This document shows, one piece after another, positions 34,457 through 42,718 of a stretch of 63,360 bases of DNA (position 1 is its first letter; every line of letters starts with the position of its first letter). The notes under the pieces are model-generated. The model was not told the DNA's origin. It worked only from the letters and a program-made list of their open reading frames with translations, and did not search any database. Position numbers and translations under genes: made by a program. Where the stretch lies: NCBI GenBank assembly GCA_023435265.1, contig JAEYRZ010000168.1, positions 1 through 63,360 on the forward strand, written 5' to 3'. This DNA comes from Pseudomonadota bacterium (GTDB lineage: Bacteria; Desulfobacterota; Desulfobacteria; Desulfobacterales; Desulfosarcinaceae).

Positions 34457-36478
34457 TCAGTCTTCAAGGGCCTGTTCGGCCACCTGCCTTAAATCATCCG
34501 CGAAAACAAGCGCGATGCCTTCCAGTATCTCGGGTTCAAGGCGCCGGACTTCCGCGGCATTGCCGGCCGGAAGGATGACTTTGGATATCCCTTCGCGCTG
34601 CGCAGCCAGAATTTTCTCACGCAGGCCCGCCACCGGCAGGATGCGTCCGGTCAGGGACAACTCGCCGGTCATGGCGACGTGGGGGCTGGTTGCCCTGCGC
34701 GTCAACAGGGAGATCAGGGATATGCCGAGCGCAAGCCCCGCCGAGGGGCCGTCCTTGGCAATCGCGCCCGACGGAAGATGTATGTGGATGTCGCGGCTCC
34801 TGAAAAAGTCGGGATCGATTCCGAAGCTTTCCGCATCGCTGCGGATATAGCTGAGCGCCGTGCGGGCGGACTCCTGCAGCACCTGCCCCAACGATCCGGT
34901 AAGAATCAATTGCTGGGTCCCGTTCATCAGGACCGCCTCGATCTGCAGGATCTCCCCTCCGGATTCCGTCCAGGCCAATCCGTTGGCCACGCCGACCCGG
35001 CCGGCGGCAATTCCGGAGGCGGCCGGGTATTTGGGCGGGCCCAGCAATTTTTCGACCAGTTCCGCATCGACTTCGATCCCGTGGGTCATCGCCTTGTCGA
35101 GCACGCACACCCGGGCCAATTTGCGGCACACGGCCGCTATTTCACGCTCCAGCCCCCTCAGTCCGGCTTCCCGGGTATGTTCGCGGACGATCTTCTGCAC
35201 CGCCTGATCTTGAAAGGTCAGTGCCTGCTCCCCGAGACTGGCGGCCGCCAGCTGCCGCGGAATCAGGAACTGCTGGGCGATGCGGAGTTTTTCGCGTTCC
35301 GTGTAGCCGGCGAAATCTATGCGTTCCAGGCGGTCGCGGAGCGGCCCGGCTATATTTTCGATGACATTGGCCGTGGCGATGAACATCGCGGCCGAAAGGT
35401 CGAAGGGAATGTCAAGGTAATGATCGGAAAAATGCGTGTTCTGTTCGGGATCGAGCAGCTCCAGGAGAACGGCTGAGGCGTCGCCCCGGAAATCCTGGCC
35501 GAATTTGTCGATCTCGTCGAGCATAAAGACCGGATTGCTCACGCCCGCCCGCCGGATTTCGCTCAGAATGCGGCCGGGCATGGCGCCCACATAGGTCCGC
35601 CGATGACCCCGCAACTCCGCTTCGTCGCGAAGCCCGGCCAGTGAAATGCGCACGAATCTGCGCCCGAGGGCTGCGGCGATTCCGCGCCCGACCGAGGTTT
35701 TGCCGGTGCCCGGAGGCCCCGTGAAGCAGAGCACCGGTCCCCGGTGCAGCTGAAGCCGCTGCTTGCGGGTCAGGATTTGACGGATGACCGCCCGTAACTC
35801 ATCGAAATTGATCGGCTTGGGCAGATAATGGGCGGCGCCTTTGCGCAGCGCTTCCACCGCCGAACCCACGGTGGCGAAACCGGTGATCATGACGATCTGG
35901 GTTTCGGAGTCGAGCCGCTTGGCGGCCTCCAACAGCTGATTGCCATCCATTTTGTCCATCTTGAGGTCGGTCAGCACCAGGTCGAAACGGCGCTTCTTGA
36001 GCAACCCCAGGGCATCCAGACCGTTGGCCGCGGTTTCGACGCGATAGCCTTCTTTGGCCAGGACATAGCCGAGATTGGTGCGCGCGATTTTTTCGTCGTC
36101 GACCACCAGCACATCGAATTTCTGCTGCGCCCGCAGGGTCTGGACGGACAGAAATTCCAGCACGCGCTCCTTGACCTGCGACAGGCCGTAATGTCCGCTG
36201 TCCAGCACAGCCTGCGCTTCGTCGAGGTTCAGGCGATCGTCCGTGGTGTGCCGCCAGGGCAAATCCGCCAGAAAGGTCAAATAGGCGTGGGTAATGCCGT
36301 ACTCGGGAAGGGAGGGGTCGGTTTTTTTCAGACGCGCCAGCTCGCCAGCCGCCATGTCGGCGGCCGCCTTCGGCATCCCGGCCCTTTCGAGTGCCCGCTG
36401 CAGGTCAGAAAGGTCTCCATCAGCGGGTGTGGCCGGCGCGGGGTTCGCGTGGGCCTCTTCTTTGCGAAAGAAAACCAT
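34457..36478 (-). CDS. Lon-type ATP-dependent protease with an inserted response-regulator receiver domain
   Basis: 673 residues. There is no N-terminal LAN substrate domain. Residues 25-118 match the Lon helical region (TDPSLPEYGITHAYLTFLADLPW, DSGHYGLSQVKERVLEFLSVQ). Residues 121-235 are a CheY-like receiver (VLVVDDEKIAR, Asp171 in VLTDLKM, Lys221 in LPKPI). The AAA+ module resumes with GPPGTGKT (254-261) and FMLDEID, and the protease ends with the Ser579-Lys622 dyad (KDGPSAG and GLREKILAAQ). In ordinary Lon the two flanking parts are contiguous, so the receiver is a clean insertion. Phosphorylation probably gates ATPase or protease activity. Confidence 0.92.
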   Translation of the reverse strand: MVFFRKEEAHANPAPATPADGDLSDLQRALERAGMPKAAADMAAGELARLKKTDPSLPEYGITHAYLTFLADLPWRHTTDDRLNLDEAQAVLDSGHYGLSQVKERVLEFLSVQTLRAQQKFDVLVVDDEKIARTNLGYVLAKEGYRVETAANGLDALGLLKKRRFDLVLTDLKMDKMDGNQLLEAAKRLDSETQIVMITGFATVGSAVEALRKGAAHYLPKPINFDELRAVIRQILTRKQRLQLHRGPVLCFTGPPGTGKTSVGRGIAAALGRRFVRISLAGLRDEAELRGHRRTYVGAMPGRILSEIRRAGVSNPVFMLDEIDKFGQDFRGDASAVLLELLDPEQNTHFSDHYLDIPFDLSAAMFIATANVIENIAGPLRDRLERIDFAGYTEREKLRIAQQFLIPRQLAAASLGEQALTFQDQAVQKIVREHTREAGLRGLEREIAAVCRKLARVCVLDKAMTHGIEVDAELVEKLLGPPKYPAASGIAAGRVGVANGLAWTESGGEILQIEAVLMNGTQQLILTGSLGQVLQESARTALSYIRSDAESFGIDPDFFRSRDIHIHLPSGAIAKDGPSAGLALGISLISLLTRRATSPHVAMTGELSLTGRILPVAGLREKILAAQREGISKVILPAGNAAEVRRLEPEILEGIALVFADDLRQVAEQALED

Positions 36479-36684
36479 AATCCATTCCTCCGGCGCCGAA
36501 CAGCGTGTTGCATTTTAACAACCCGCGGGACGTACAGCCTGCAACAGCTGCAACCAGCGGTAAATCAAAGACATTTTCATGCGTCGGCAGTCGATCGTTG
36601 CGAAACGCAACGCCCCTTGAACTGCTATACTAAATAAGAAGTTGCTATAAAATCAATCTATTATTTCATCAGCTCGAATTTGGC

Positions 36685-37524
36685 ATGGCTTGTGGAATGG
36701 AAAAGGCCATGACCAATCCATCGAATGACATCGAAGTTCCATCCATTTCAGTTAAAGCGGGCTGCACGCCGGCCGCCGAACCGCAGCGCCCGCGTCGGTT
36801 CCTGGCCGTTGCCGCTGCAGGCGACGAATCGGTGCGGCTCAAGCGCTACGCCGTCGAACTCGGCCACCGCATCGGATGCCAGGTGATTCTGCTTCAACTG
36901 GAGAACGATCCGGCCGGGATCGCGCGCACGCCTTCGCCGAGTTGCCTGGTCACCGCGTGCGCCGAACCGTCCCGGGACGCCGGGCTCTTGGAATACCAGG
37001 CCGCGGCCCGGCAGGTGCAAGCGGCTGTAGAAGAGCTGAGCCAGACATTGAAACGAATCGAATTTATCCTGACCGATTCAGACGATGTGAAGGAAATCCT
37101 GTCCGAGGCGGTGATGCCGCCGGTGTTTCGGATTGAAACCGCAAACCAAAACCCAGGAGGATCCACCATGTCAAACCCACCCAGGCGACAAAATGGCAGG
37201 GAAATCGCCGCCGCATCCGTTCTCGGGCTCATTACCGTCGCACTGTATGCGGCCGTGTTTCTGAATGCCGATCTCGTAATGCGGCTTTTCACGCGCGGCG
37301 GAGCCTATGCCGCCTTGCCCATCGGAACGGTGTTCGCTTTTTCATTCGCCCACGGCGCCTTTTCCAGCAGGCTCTGGTCCCTGCTGGGGATTCAGGCCCG
37401 GCCCAAGACCGAAGCCTACAAGAGTGTGACAGCCGCCCCGCAGCCGGTGAAATCCAAGCCCAAGCGCCCGAGGGCCTATGCCCACGTCAACCCGTTCCAT
37501 AATATCGAACTCAAGGCGAAATAG
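36685..37524 (+). CDS. Universal-stress-like N-terminus joined to a two-helix membrane protein
   Basis: 279 codons. Residues 35-150 resemble a Usp/Rossmann half (RFLAVAAAGDESVRLKRYAVELGHRIGCQVILLQL). Residues 162-279 start MSNPPRRQNGREIA and contain two likely membrane helices (ASVLGLITVALYAAVFL, then ALPIGTVFAFSFAHGAF) and a Lys/Pro-rich tail. A strong AGGAGG site precedes the internal ATG at 37168, so a separate 118-residue membrane protein may also be made, or be the only real product of that half. The TauE/SafE gene follows 38 bases on. The first start is uncertain. Confidence 0.6.
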   Translation: MACGMEKAMTNPSNDIEVPSISVKAGCTPAAEPQRPRRFLAVAAAGDESVRLKRYAVELGHRIGCQVILLQLENDPAGIARTPSPSCLVTACAEPSRDAGLLEYQAAARQVQAAVEELSQTLKRIEFILTDSDDVKEILSEAVMPPVFRIETANQNPGGSTMSNPPRRQNGREIAAASVLGLITVALYAAVFLNADLVMRLFTRGGAYAALPIGTVFAFSFAHGAFSSRLWSLLGIQARPKTEAYKSVTAAPQPVKSKPKRPRAYAHVNPFHNIELKAK

Positions 37525-37561
37525 CGGCCGCCCGAAACGGCCGGCAGACAAGGAGGGGCAA

Positions 37562-38629
37562 ATGCAGGAGCTACAACAGGCGCTTTCATTCATCGATCTG
37601 AACGCAAGTACCGTCACCTTTTTATTCGTTGTCGGTTTTATCGGCGGATTGGTGAGCGGGTTCATCGGATCCGGGGGCGCCTTCGTCCTGACGCCGGGCA
37701 TGATGAGCCTGGGCGTTCCCGGAACCGTGGCCGTGGCCAGCAATATGTGCCACAAGTTTCCCAAGGCCATGGTGGGGGCCTATAAGAGGTTCAAGTACGG
37801 CCAGGTGGATATCAAACTCGGGTTGTTCATGGCCGCATCGGCGATCGCAGGGGTCCAGGCGGGGATCAAGATTCAGAACTGGATCCTCGATTTATGGGGC
37901 CAGGCGGGTTCGAACCTCTATGTGAGCGTTTCGTTCGTGGTGGTTCTGGTCGTGGTGGGCGGTTATGTATTCATCGATGCCTGCCGCAGTCGCAGGGCAT
38001 GCGGGGTGGAACGCATCGCGACCCTGGCGCGCAGGCTCCAGGCCATCCATTTGCCACCCATGATCCATTTCAAACGCGCCGACGTGCGCATCTCCGTCTG
38101 GTTTACCGTTCCGGTGGGTTTTGCCACCGGAATGCTGGCGGCGACCATTGCGGTCGGCGGTTTTATCGGCGTTCCGGGCATGATTTATGTACTCGGCGTT
38201 TCCGGCTTTGTGGCCTCGGCCACCGAATTGGTGATCGCTTTCGTCATGGGTCTGGGCGGTTCGATCAACTGGGCCATGCACGGCATGGTGGACATCCGCC
38301 TGACGCTGATCATCCTGGCCGGGTCGCTGCTGGGCGTTCAGCTGGGCGCCATCGGAACCACTTACGTCAAAGAGCACATGATCAAGAACGTCATGGGCAT
38401 CATCATGCTGGTGGTCGCCGTCAGCCGCGGGTTGGCCATCCCGGAATATCTCGATCAGCTCGCGGTTCTTTCGATGCAGCCGTCCACGATCGGATGGCTG
38501 AACAAACTCAGCTTCGGGACCATGTGCCTGGCCCTTCTGGTCGGCGCGGGCATTATCCTGACCGCCATGTTCAAGGCGCGCAGGGAGGCGGACTCTTCGA
38601 CTCCCGAGGCCGTGGCGGCCGAATCCTGA
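37562..38629 (+). CDS. TauE/SafE-family sulfite/anion exporter
   Basis: 355 residues with about eight membrane helices. The paired family motifs are present: FIGGLVSGFIGSGGAFVLTPGMMSLGVPG near residue 26 and AATIAVGGFIGVPGMIYVLGVSGFVASAT near 186. A cytoplasmic loop carries Arg- and Cys-containing segments (IDACRSRRACGVERI). Relatives move sulfite, sulfonates or similar anions. AAGGAGG precedes the ATG. It lies in one unit with the membrane protein before it and the cytidylate-kinase-like gene after it, an arrangement fitting a sulfate-reducing lifestyle by inference. Confidence 0.9.
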   Translation: MQELQQALSFIDLNASTVTFLFVVGFIGGLVSGFIGSGGAFVLTPGMMSLGVPGTVAVASNMCHKFPKAMVGAYKRFKYGQVDIKLGLFMAASAIAGVQAGIKIQNWILDLWGQAGSNLYVSVSFVVVLVVVGGYVFIDACRSRRACGVERIATLARRLQAIHLPPMIHFKRADVRISVWFTVPVGFATGMLAATIAVGGFIGVPGMIYVLGVSGFVASATELVIAFVMGLGGSINWAMHGMVDIRLTLIILAGSLLGVQLGAIGTTYVKEHMIKNVMGIIMLVVAVSRGLAIPEYLDQLAVLSMQPSTIGWLNKLSFGTMCLALLVGAGIILTAMFKARREADSSTPEAVAAES

Positions 38630-38643
38630 TCGACGGGGACAAA

Positions 38644-39453
38644 ATGGCAATCATCACCATTTCCCGCGGTTCCTACTCGCAAGGCAAACAGGTGGCCGGG
38701 ATGGTGGCGCACGATCTCGGCTACGCCTGCGTCTCGCGTGACATCCTCCTGGACGCCTCGGAAATTTTCAACATCCCCGAGTTGAAACTGGCCCGGGCGA
38801 TTCACGACGCCCCCTCCCTGCTGGATCGATTCTGGCATGGCAAGGAACGCTACGTCGCCTATATCGAGGCGGCACTGCTGGACCTTCTGTGCGAAGACAA
38901 TATCGTGTACCATGGTCTCGCCGGCCATTTTTTTCTTCAACAGGTGGGGCATGCGCTTAAGGTGCGGATCACCGCCGAAATGCAGAATCGCGTCCGCCGC
39001 GAAGCCGCGGCGCACCAGGTGTCCGAAAAAGAGGCGCTGCGGATTTTAAAAGCGGATGACGATCAGCGGTTGCGCTGGAGCCGCTGGCTTTACGGGATCG
39101 ATACGACCGATGCCAGCCTGTATGACCTGGTCGTCTGTATCGGCCGCTTGACCGCCGCCGATGCCGCCGATATCATCTGCAGCACGGTCCGCCGCGGCTG
39201 TTTCGATACCACGCCCGCATCTCTGCAGCGCATCCAGGACCTGGCTCTGGCGGCACGGGTGCGGTCCGCTCTGGTGGAACATTACGCGGACATTCAGGTG
39301 ACTGCGGAACACAAGGCGGTCCGCGTGCTCATTAAATCGAATGCGGAACATCCGGAGGCGCTTAAAGACCAGGTAATGACACGTGCCGGCCAGGTGCGCG
39401 GTGTCGGCGATGTGACGGTGACCCTAAAGCCGATTGCGCTGTTCAATGATTGA
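38644..39453 (+). CDS. Cytidylate-kinase-like protein with C-terminal BON-like domain
   Basis: 269 residues. The N-terminal half matches the cytidylate-kinase-like family: MAIITISRGSYSQGKQVAGMVAHDLGY, with a loose P-loop (SYSQGKQ), then VSRDILLDASEIF and the RFWHGKERYVAYIEAALLDLL helix. Residues about 195-269 (LAARVRSALVEHYADIQVTAEHKAVRVLI, then QVRGVGDVTV) look like a BON-type domain. The substrate is unknown; true CMP kinase activity is doubtful given the P-loop. The gene starts 14 bases after the TauE/SafE stop. An apparent upstream extension merely reads through the TauE gene in another frame. Confidence 0.78.
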   Translation: MAIITISRGSYSQGKQVAGMVAHDLGYACVSRDILLDASEIFNIPELKLARAIHDAPSLLDRFWHGKERYVAYIEAALLDLLCEDNIVYHGLAGHFFLQQVGHALKVRITAEMQNRVRREAAAHQVSEKEALRILKADDDQRLRWSRWLYGIDTTDASLYDLVVCIGRLTAADAADIICSTVRRGCFDTTPASLQRIQDLALAARVRSALVEHYADIQVTAEHKAVRVLIKSNAEHPEALKDQVMTRAGQVRGVGDVTVTLKPIALFND

Positions 39454-39491
39454 CGGCGCCGTCCGAAATGCGGCTGTTTACGAATTCATGA

Positions 39492-40346
39492 ATGATTGAT
39501 CCATCTCCCCAAGCGCCGGCTTCGGCGCCGAACATTCAGGCGGCCGCTTGCCCCGCGATCCCGCTGAACAGGGCGTTGATCGCCGTGAAAGACTCCACGG
39601 CATCGCTGCATGCGTTCTGCGAAGCCCTCGAATTGAGCCGTGCGCTGGGGGTTCAGCTGTCCGCCGTCAGCGTGGCGCCAAACTATGAAGGCGATCTCGG
39701 CCTGACCCCGGGAGCCGTGAATACGGCCGGCAGAGAACCCTTTCAGACTGTATTGAAAGAGGCCCTGGGGATCGCCCGGGACCAGGGCCTCGGGCTGCAC
39801 ACCTTCCTGGGCGCCGGCAGGGTCGATCTATCCATTCTGGACCTGGCCCGGAACGGCGGATTCGACCTGATCCTCCTGGGACGCCGCAAGGGTTGGGCAT
39901 TGCCGTGGTCCGCCGCCGCGCGGGTGGTCGGCCGAAGTCCTTGCGATGTGCTCGTGATTCCCGAAAAACGCCCCCTGCGCTTCGACCGCATCCTTTGCTG
40001 CGCCACCAGTGCCGCGGCTGCACCGGCGCAGGCCAGAAGCATCCAGCTGGCCGGCCGCTGCAACGGCCGGCTGACCATCCTTGCGGATGTGCTTTACAGC
40101 CCCATCGGCGTGAATGCCGTCGGCGACACGGATCGCCCGATCGCATTCGAACGGATCGACGGCCCGCGCCTGCCGCTCAGGCGGCTCAGCGCGGCCGTAC
40201 GCAGCGGCACGATCGATACGCTGGTGCTCGGAGAAGATCATTTCCGCCCGGGGCGCATCCTGAAACGATCGACCGCGCTGCGTCTTCTGAACTGCCGCCC
40301 GAACTGCCCGGTGTGGATCGTCAGGAAGCCGGCGCAGGCAAATTGA
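39492..40346 (+). CDS. Tandem universal stress protein (UspA-like)
   Basis: 284 residues, two Usp-type units. The first (about 20-155) has RALIAVKDSTASLHAFCEALELSRALG and the closing DLILLGRRKGWALPWSAAARVVGRSPCDVLVIP; the G-RR-G part of the ATP loop is there, but the usual GS after nine residues is not. The second (about 160-280) is degenerate, starting FDRILCCATSAAAAPAQA and ending PNCPVWIVR. No membrane segment. It follows the cytidylate-kinase-like gene by 38 bases and probably belongs to the same unit. Confidence 0.78.
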   Translation: MIDPSPQAPASAPNIQAAACPAIPLNRALIAVKDSTASLHAFCEALELSRALGVQLSAVSVAPNYEGDLGLTPGAVNTAGREPFQTVLKEALGIARDQGLGLHTFLGAGRVDLSILDLARNGGFDLILLGRRKGWALPWSAAARVVGRSPCDVLVIPEKRPLRFDRILCCATSAAAAPAQARSIQLAGRCNGRLTILADVLYSPIGVNAVGDTDRPIAFERIDGPRLPLRRLSAAVRSGTIDTLVLGEDHFRPGRILKRSTALRLLNCRPNCPVWIVRKPAQAN

Positions 40347-40539
40347 CAGCCCTGCGGCGCTGCGCTATAGTGCTTTTACTTTTTCGTCCAATGAACGGAT
40401 TGAGCATGCACTGTTTCCCGCTTCTCAATGCCGCTGCTGCTGCCAGGCTTTCAGCTCGGGCGGCGGTTACCGGCTAACCCAGTCGAAACCAGAACACCGC
40501 ACGGGCTGTAAAGCACGGTCCGCGGCGGTACGCTTCCTG

Positions 40540-40573
40540 CCCCGGATCACAAGCCCGATCCGGGGTTTTCATT
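40540..40573 (+). terminator. Intrinsic terminator ahead of the aminotransferase gene
   Basis: CCCCGGATC and GATCCGGGG form a perfect 9-bp stem around an 8-base loop, followed by TTTTCATTT. It lies about 190 bases after the Usp stop and 40 bases before the aminotransferase ATG. It may end the upstream transcript, or act as an attenuator in the aminotransferase leader. Confidence 0.8.
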
Positions 40574-40613
40574 TCCGGGGACTTCGTCTTCCCGGCAACG
40601 AAAGGAGGCCTTT

Positions 40614-41828
40614 ATGAGCGAGACGCCCCACATCCAATTTGCGCGTCGTATGTCGCAGCTGCCGCCGTATCTCTTCGGCATGATCAACAAGATGAAGACC
40701 GAGAAGCGCTGGAACGGCGACGACGTGATCGACCTGGGCATGGGAAATCCCGTGGATCCGGCGCCCCAGCCGGTGATCGAAAAGCTGGTGGAGGTCACCA
40801 ACGATCCCAAGACCCACCGCTATCCGGCCGCGGACGGCATGCGCAATCTGCGCCGCGAGTTGGCCAAGAAGTATGCCGCCGATTACGGCGTCACGCTGGA
40901 CCCCGATGCCGAAGTGATCTGCACCATCGGCTCCAAGGAGGGCATTTCGCACCTCGCTCTGGCCTTGATCGGTCCCGGCGATACCGTGCTTGTGCCGGCG
41001 CCGGCGTTTCCCGTGCATATCTACGCCGCCATCATCGCCGGGGGCAGTGTGCTGCGCATTCCGCTTTCGCCGGAAGAGACATTCCTTTCGCGCATCGAGA
41101 CCATGTGCACCAATGTCTATCCGCGGCCCAAGGTGCTGATTCTCAACTACCCGCACAATCCTACCTCCGCGCTGGGCAGCCTTGCGGTCTACGAGCGCGT
41201 GGTGGCCCTGGCCAAAAAGTACGGCTTCATGGTGATCCATGATTTCGCCTACGCCCGCGTGTGCTTCGACGGCTACCGGGCGCCCAGCTTCCTGCAGGTC
41301 CCCGGCGCGCGCGATGTGGGCGTGGAATTCGGCTCTTTTTCCAAAACCTACAACATGGCCGGCTGGCGCCTGGGGTATTGCGTGGGCAACAGCGAGATGG
41401 TGGCCGGCCTGCGCAAGATCAAAGGCTATTACGATTACGGCATTTTTTCAGCCATTCAGATCGCGGGCATCGTCGCCCTGCGTCACTGCGACGAAGACAT
41501 CGTCCGGCAGGCCGCCATTTACCAGAGCCGCCGCGATGTTCTCTGCGAGGGCCTGGAACGCATCGGCTGGCCGGTCACGCCGCCCAAGGCCGGCATGTTC
41601 GTGTGGGCCGCAATCCCGGAACCATACAACCGCCTCGGATCGATGGAATTCTGCATCCGCATGATGGATCGGGCCAACGTCTCCCTCGCGCCGGGCATCG
41701 GCTTCGGCGAGGAAGGCGAAGGATATGTGCGCATCGCCTTGGTGGAGAACGAACATCGCATCCGTCAGGCGCTGCGCCAGATGAAAAGAGCCATGCAGGA
41801 GATGGAAGAAAATCCCGACGCCGCCTGA
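40614..41828 (+). CDS. Class I/II PLP aminotransferase, AlaC/alanine-transaminase-like
   Basis: 404 residues, fold type I. The PLP lysine is in FGSFSKTYNMAGWRLGYCVG near residue 242. VIDLGMGNPVDPAPQPVIEKL near 42, LNYPHNPTSALGS near 179, and VSLAPGIGFGEEGEGYVRIALVENEHRI near the C-terminus fit the AlaC (glutamate-pyruvate aminotransferase) branch better than aspartate aminotransferase. It would exchange amino groups between alanine and 2-oxoglutarate. GAAAGGAGG precedes the ATG. TerC follows 24 bases on. Confidence 0.88.
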   Translation: MSETPHIQFARRMSQLPPYLFGMINKMKTEKRWNGDDVIDLGMGNPVDPAPQPVIEKLVEVTNDPKTHRYPAADGMRNLRRELAKKYAADYGVTLDPDAEVICTIGSKEGISHLALALIGPGDTVLVPAPAFPVHIYAAIIAGGSVLRIPLSPEETFLSRIETMCTNVYPRPKVLILNYPHNPTSALGSLAVYERVVALAKKYGFMVIHDFAYARVCFDGYRAPSFLQVPGARDVGVEFGSFSKTYNMAGWRLGYCVGNSEMVAGLRKIKGYYDYGIFSAIQIAGIVALRHCDEDIVRQAAIYQSRRDVLCEGLERIGWPVTPPKAGMFVWAAIPEPYNRLGSMEFCIRMMDRANVSLAPGIGFGEEGEGYVRIALVENEHRIRQALRQMKRAMQEMEENPDAA

Positions 41829-41852
41829 CCCCGCGAACCAAAGGAGACCCTC

Positions 41853-42560
41853 ATGGCCGACGCCCTGGCGCTTCTGGCGCTGTTGATCGGACTGGAGCTG
41901 GTCCTGGGAGTCGACAACATCCTGGTGATCGCCATTTTCGTGAGCCGCCTGCCGCCCGAACGGCGTAAAAAGGCGCGCATTCTGGGCTTGGCCATCGCCC
42001 TTGCGGCGCGGATTCTCATGCTGGCGGTCGTTCTCGCCCTGACCAGCCTGACGCGACCGCTCGTTCTCACCTTTTCGGTCCGCGACCTGATTCTTCTGGC
42101 CGGCGGCTTGTTCCTGCTTTATAAAGCGGTTCGCGAGATTCACCACACCATCGCGCTCAAAGACGAACATCCGGCGGGCGCTTCCGGTGCAGACACCTTC
42201 TCGTCCGCGATCACGCAGATCGTTCTGATGGACATCGTTTTTTCAATTGATTCGGTGATCACCGCCGTCGGCTTGACCGACGAGCTGTGGATCATCGTCA
42301 GCGCCGTGATCCTCTCGTTCGTGGCCATCCTCTTTTTCGCCGGCCCGATCGGCGAGTTCATTCTGCACCATCCGGCGCTCAAAATCCTGGCGCTCTCCTT
42401 TTTGATCACCATCGGAGTGACCATTTTCATGGAAGGTCTGCACAAGCATGTGCCCAAAGCCTATATCTACCTTCCGATGGGGTTTGCGCTGATGGTGGAA
42501 CTGCTGCAGATGCGCTACGAACGAAACCGCGCACGGCGCGGCAGCGGCGCGCGCGGATGA
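41853..42560 (+). CDS. TerC family integral membrane protein
   Basis: 235 residues with about seven membrane helices. The signature near residue 13, LELVLGVDNILVIAIFVSRLP, and the second acidic motif IVLMDIVFSIDSVITAVGLTD near 109 carry the membrane Asp/Glu residues typical of TerC/Alx proteins. Members move metal ions such as Mn2+ and help metalation of secreted proteins, or give tellurite resistance. AAAGGAG precedes the ATG, and the aminotransferase lies 24 bases upstream, so both may be read together. Confidence 0.92.
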   Translation: MADALALLALLIGLELVLGVDNILVIAIFVSRLPPERRKKARILGLAIALAARILMLAVVLALTSLTRPLVLTFSVRDLILLAGGLFLLYKAVREIHHTIALKDEHPAGASGADTFSSAITQIVLMDIVFSIDSVITAVGLTDELWIIVSAVILSFVAILFFAGPIGEFILHHPALKILALSFLITIGVTIFMEGLHKHVPKAYIYLPMGFALMVELLQMRYERNRARRGSGARG

Positions 42561-42626
42561 ACCCCGTTGCGGTGGAGGTATCTTTCGACGGGAGCACGGC
42601 ATCGGCGCCGTTCCGGCGGGTCTCCA

Positions 42627-42718
42627 TTAACAAGCCGTCGAAAAACGAGCATCGAGCCGTCAGGCAAGGCGCAACACAGCATCACGGCTCGAGGCGAAGT
42701 TTTGCAACAGCCTGTTAA
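42627..42718. repeat. Palindromic intergenic element, AACAGGCTGTT family, copy 2
   Basis: A 92-base imperfect palindrome. The left arm begins TTAACAAGCCGTCGAAAAAC and continues to CGAGCCGT. The reverse complement of the right arm begins TTAACAGGCTGTTGCAAAAC and continues to CGAGCCGT. It sits between convergent genes and abuts the stop of the leftward one, as copy 1 does at 17707-17806. Confidence 0.72.

Noticed and set aside
37894..38643. Upstream extension of the cytidylate-kinase-like frame
   Set aside because: It reads through the TauE/SafE gene in another frame; the ATG at 38644 gives the family N-terminus.
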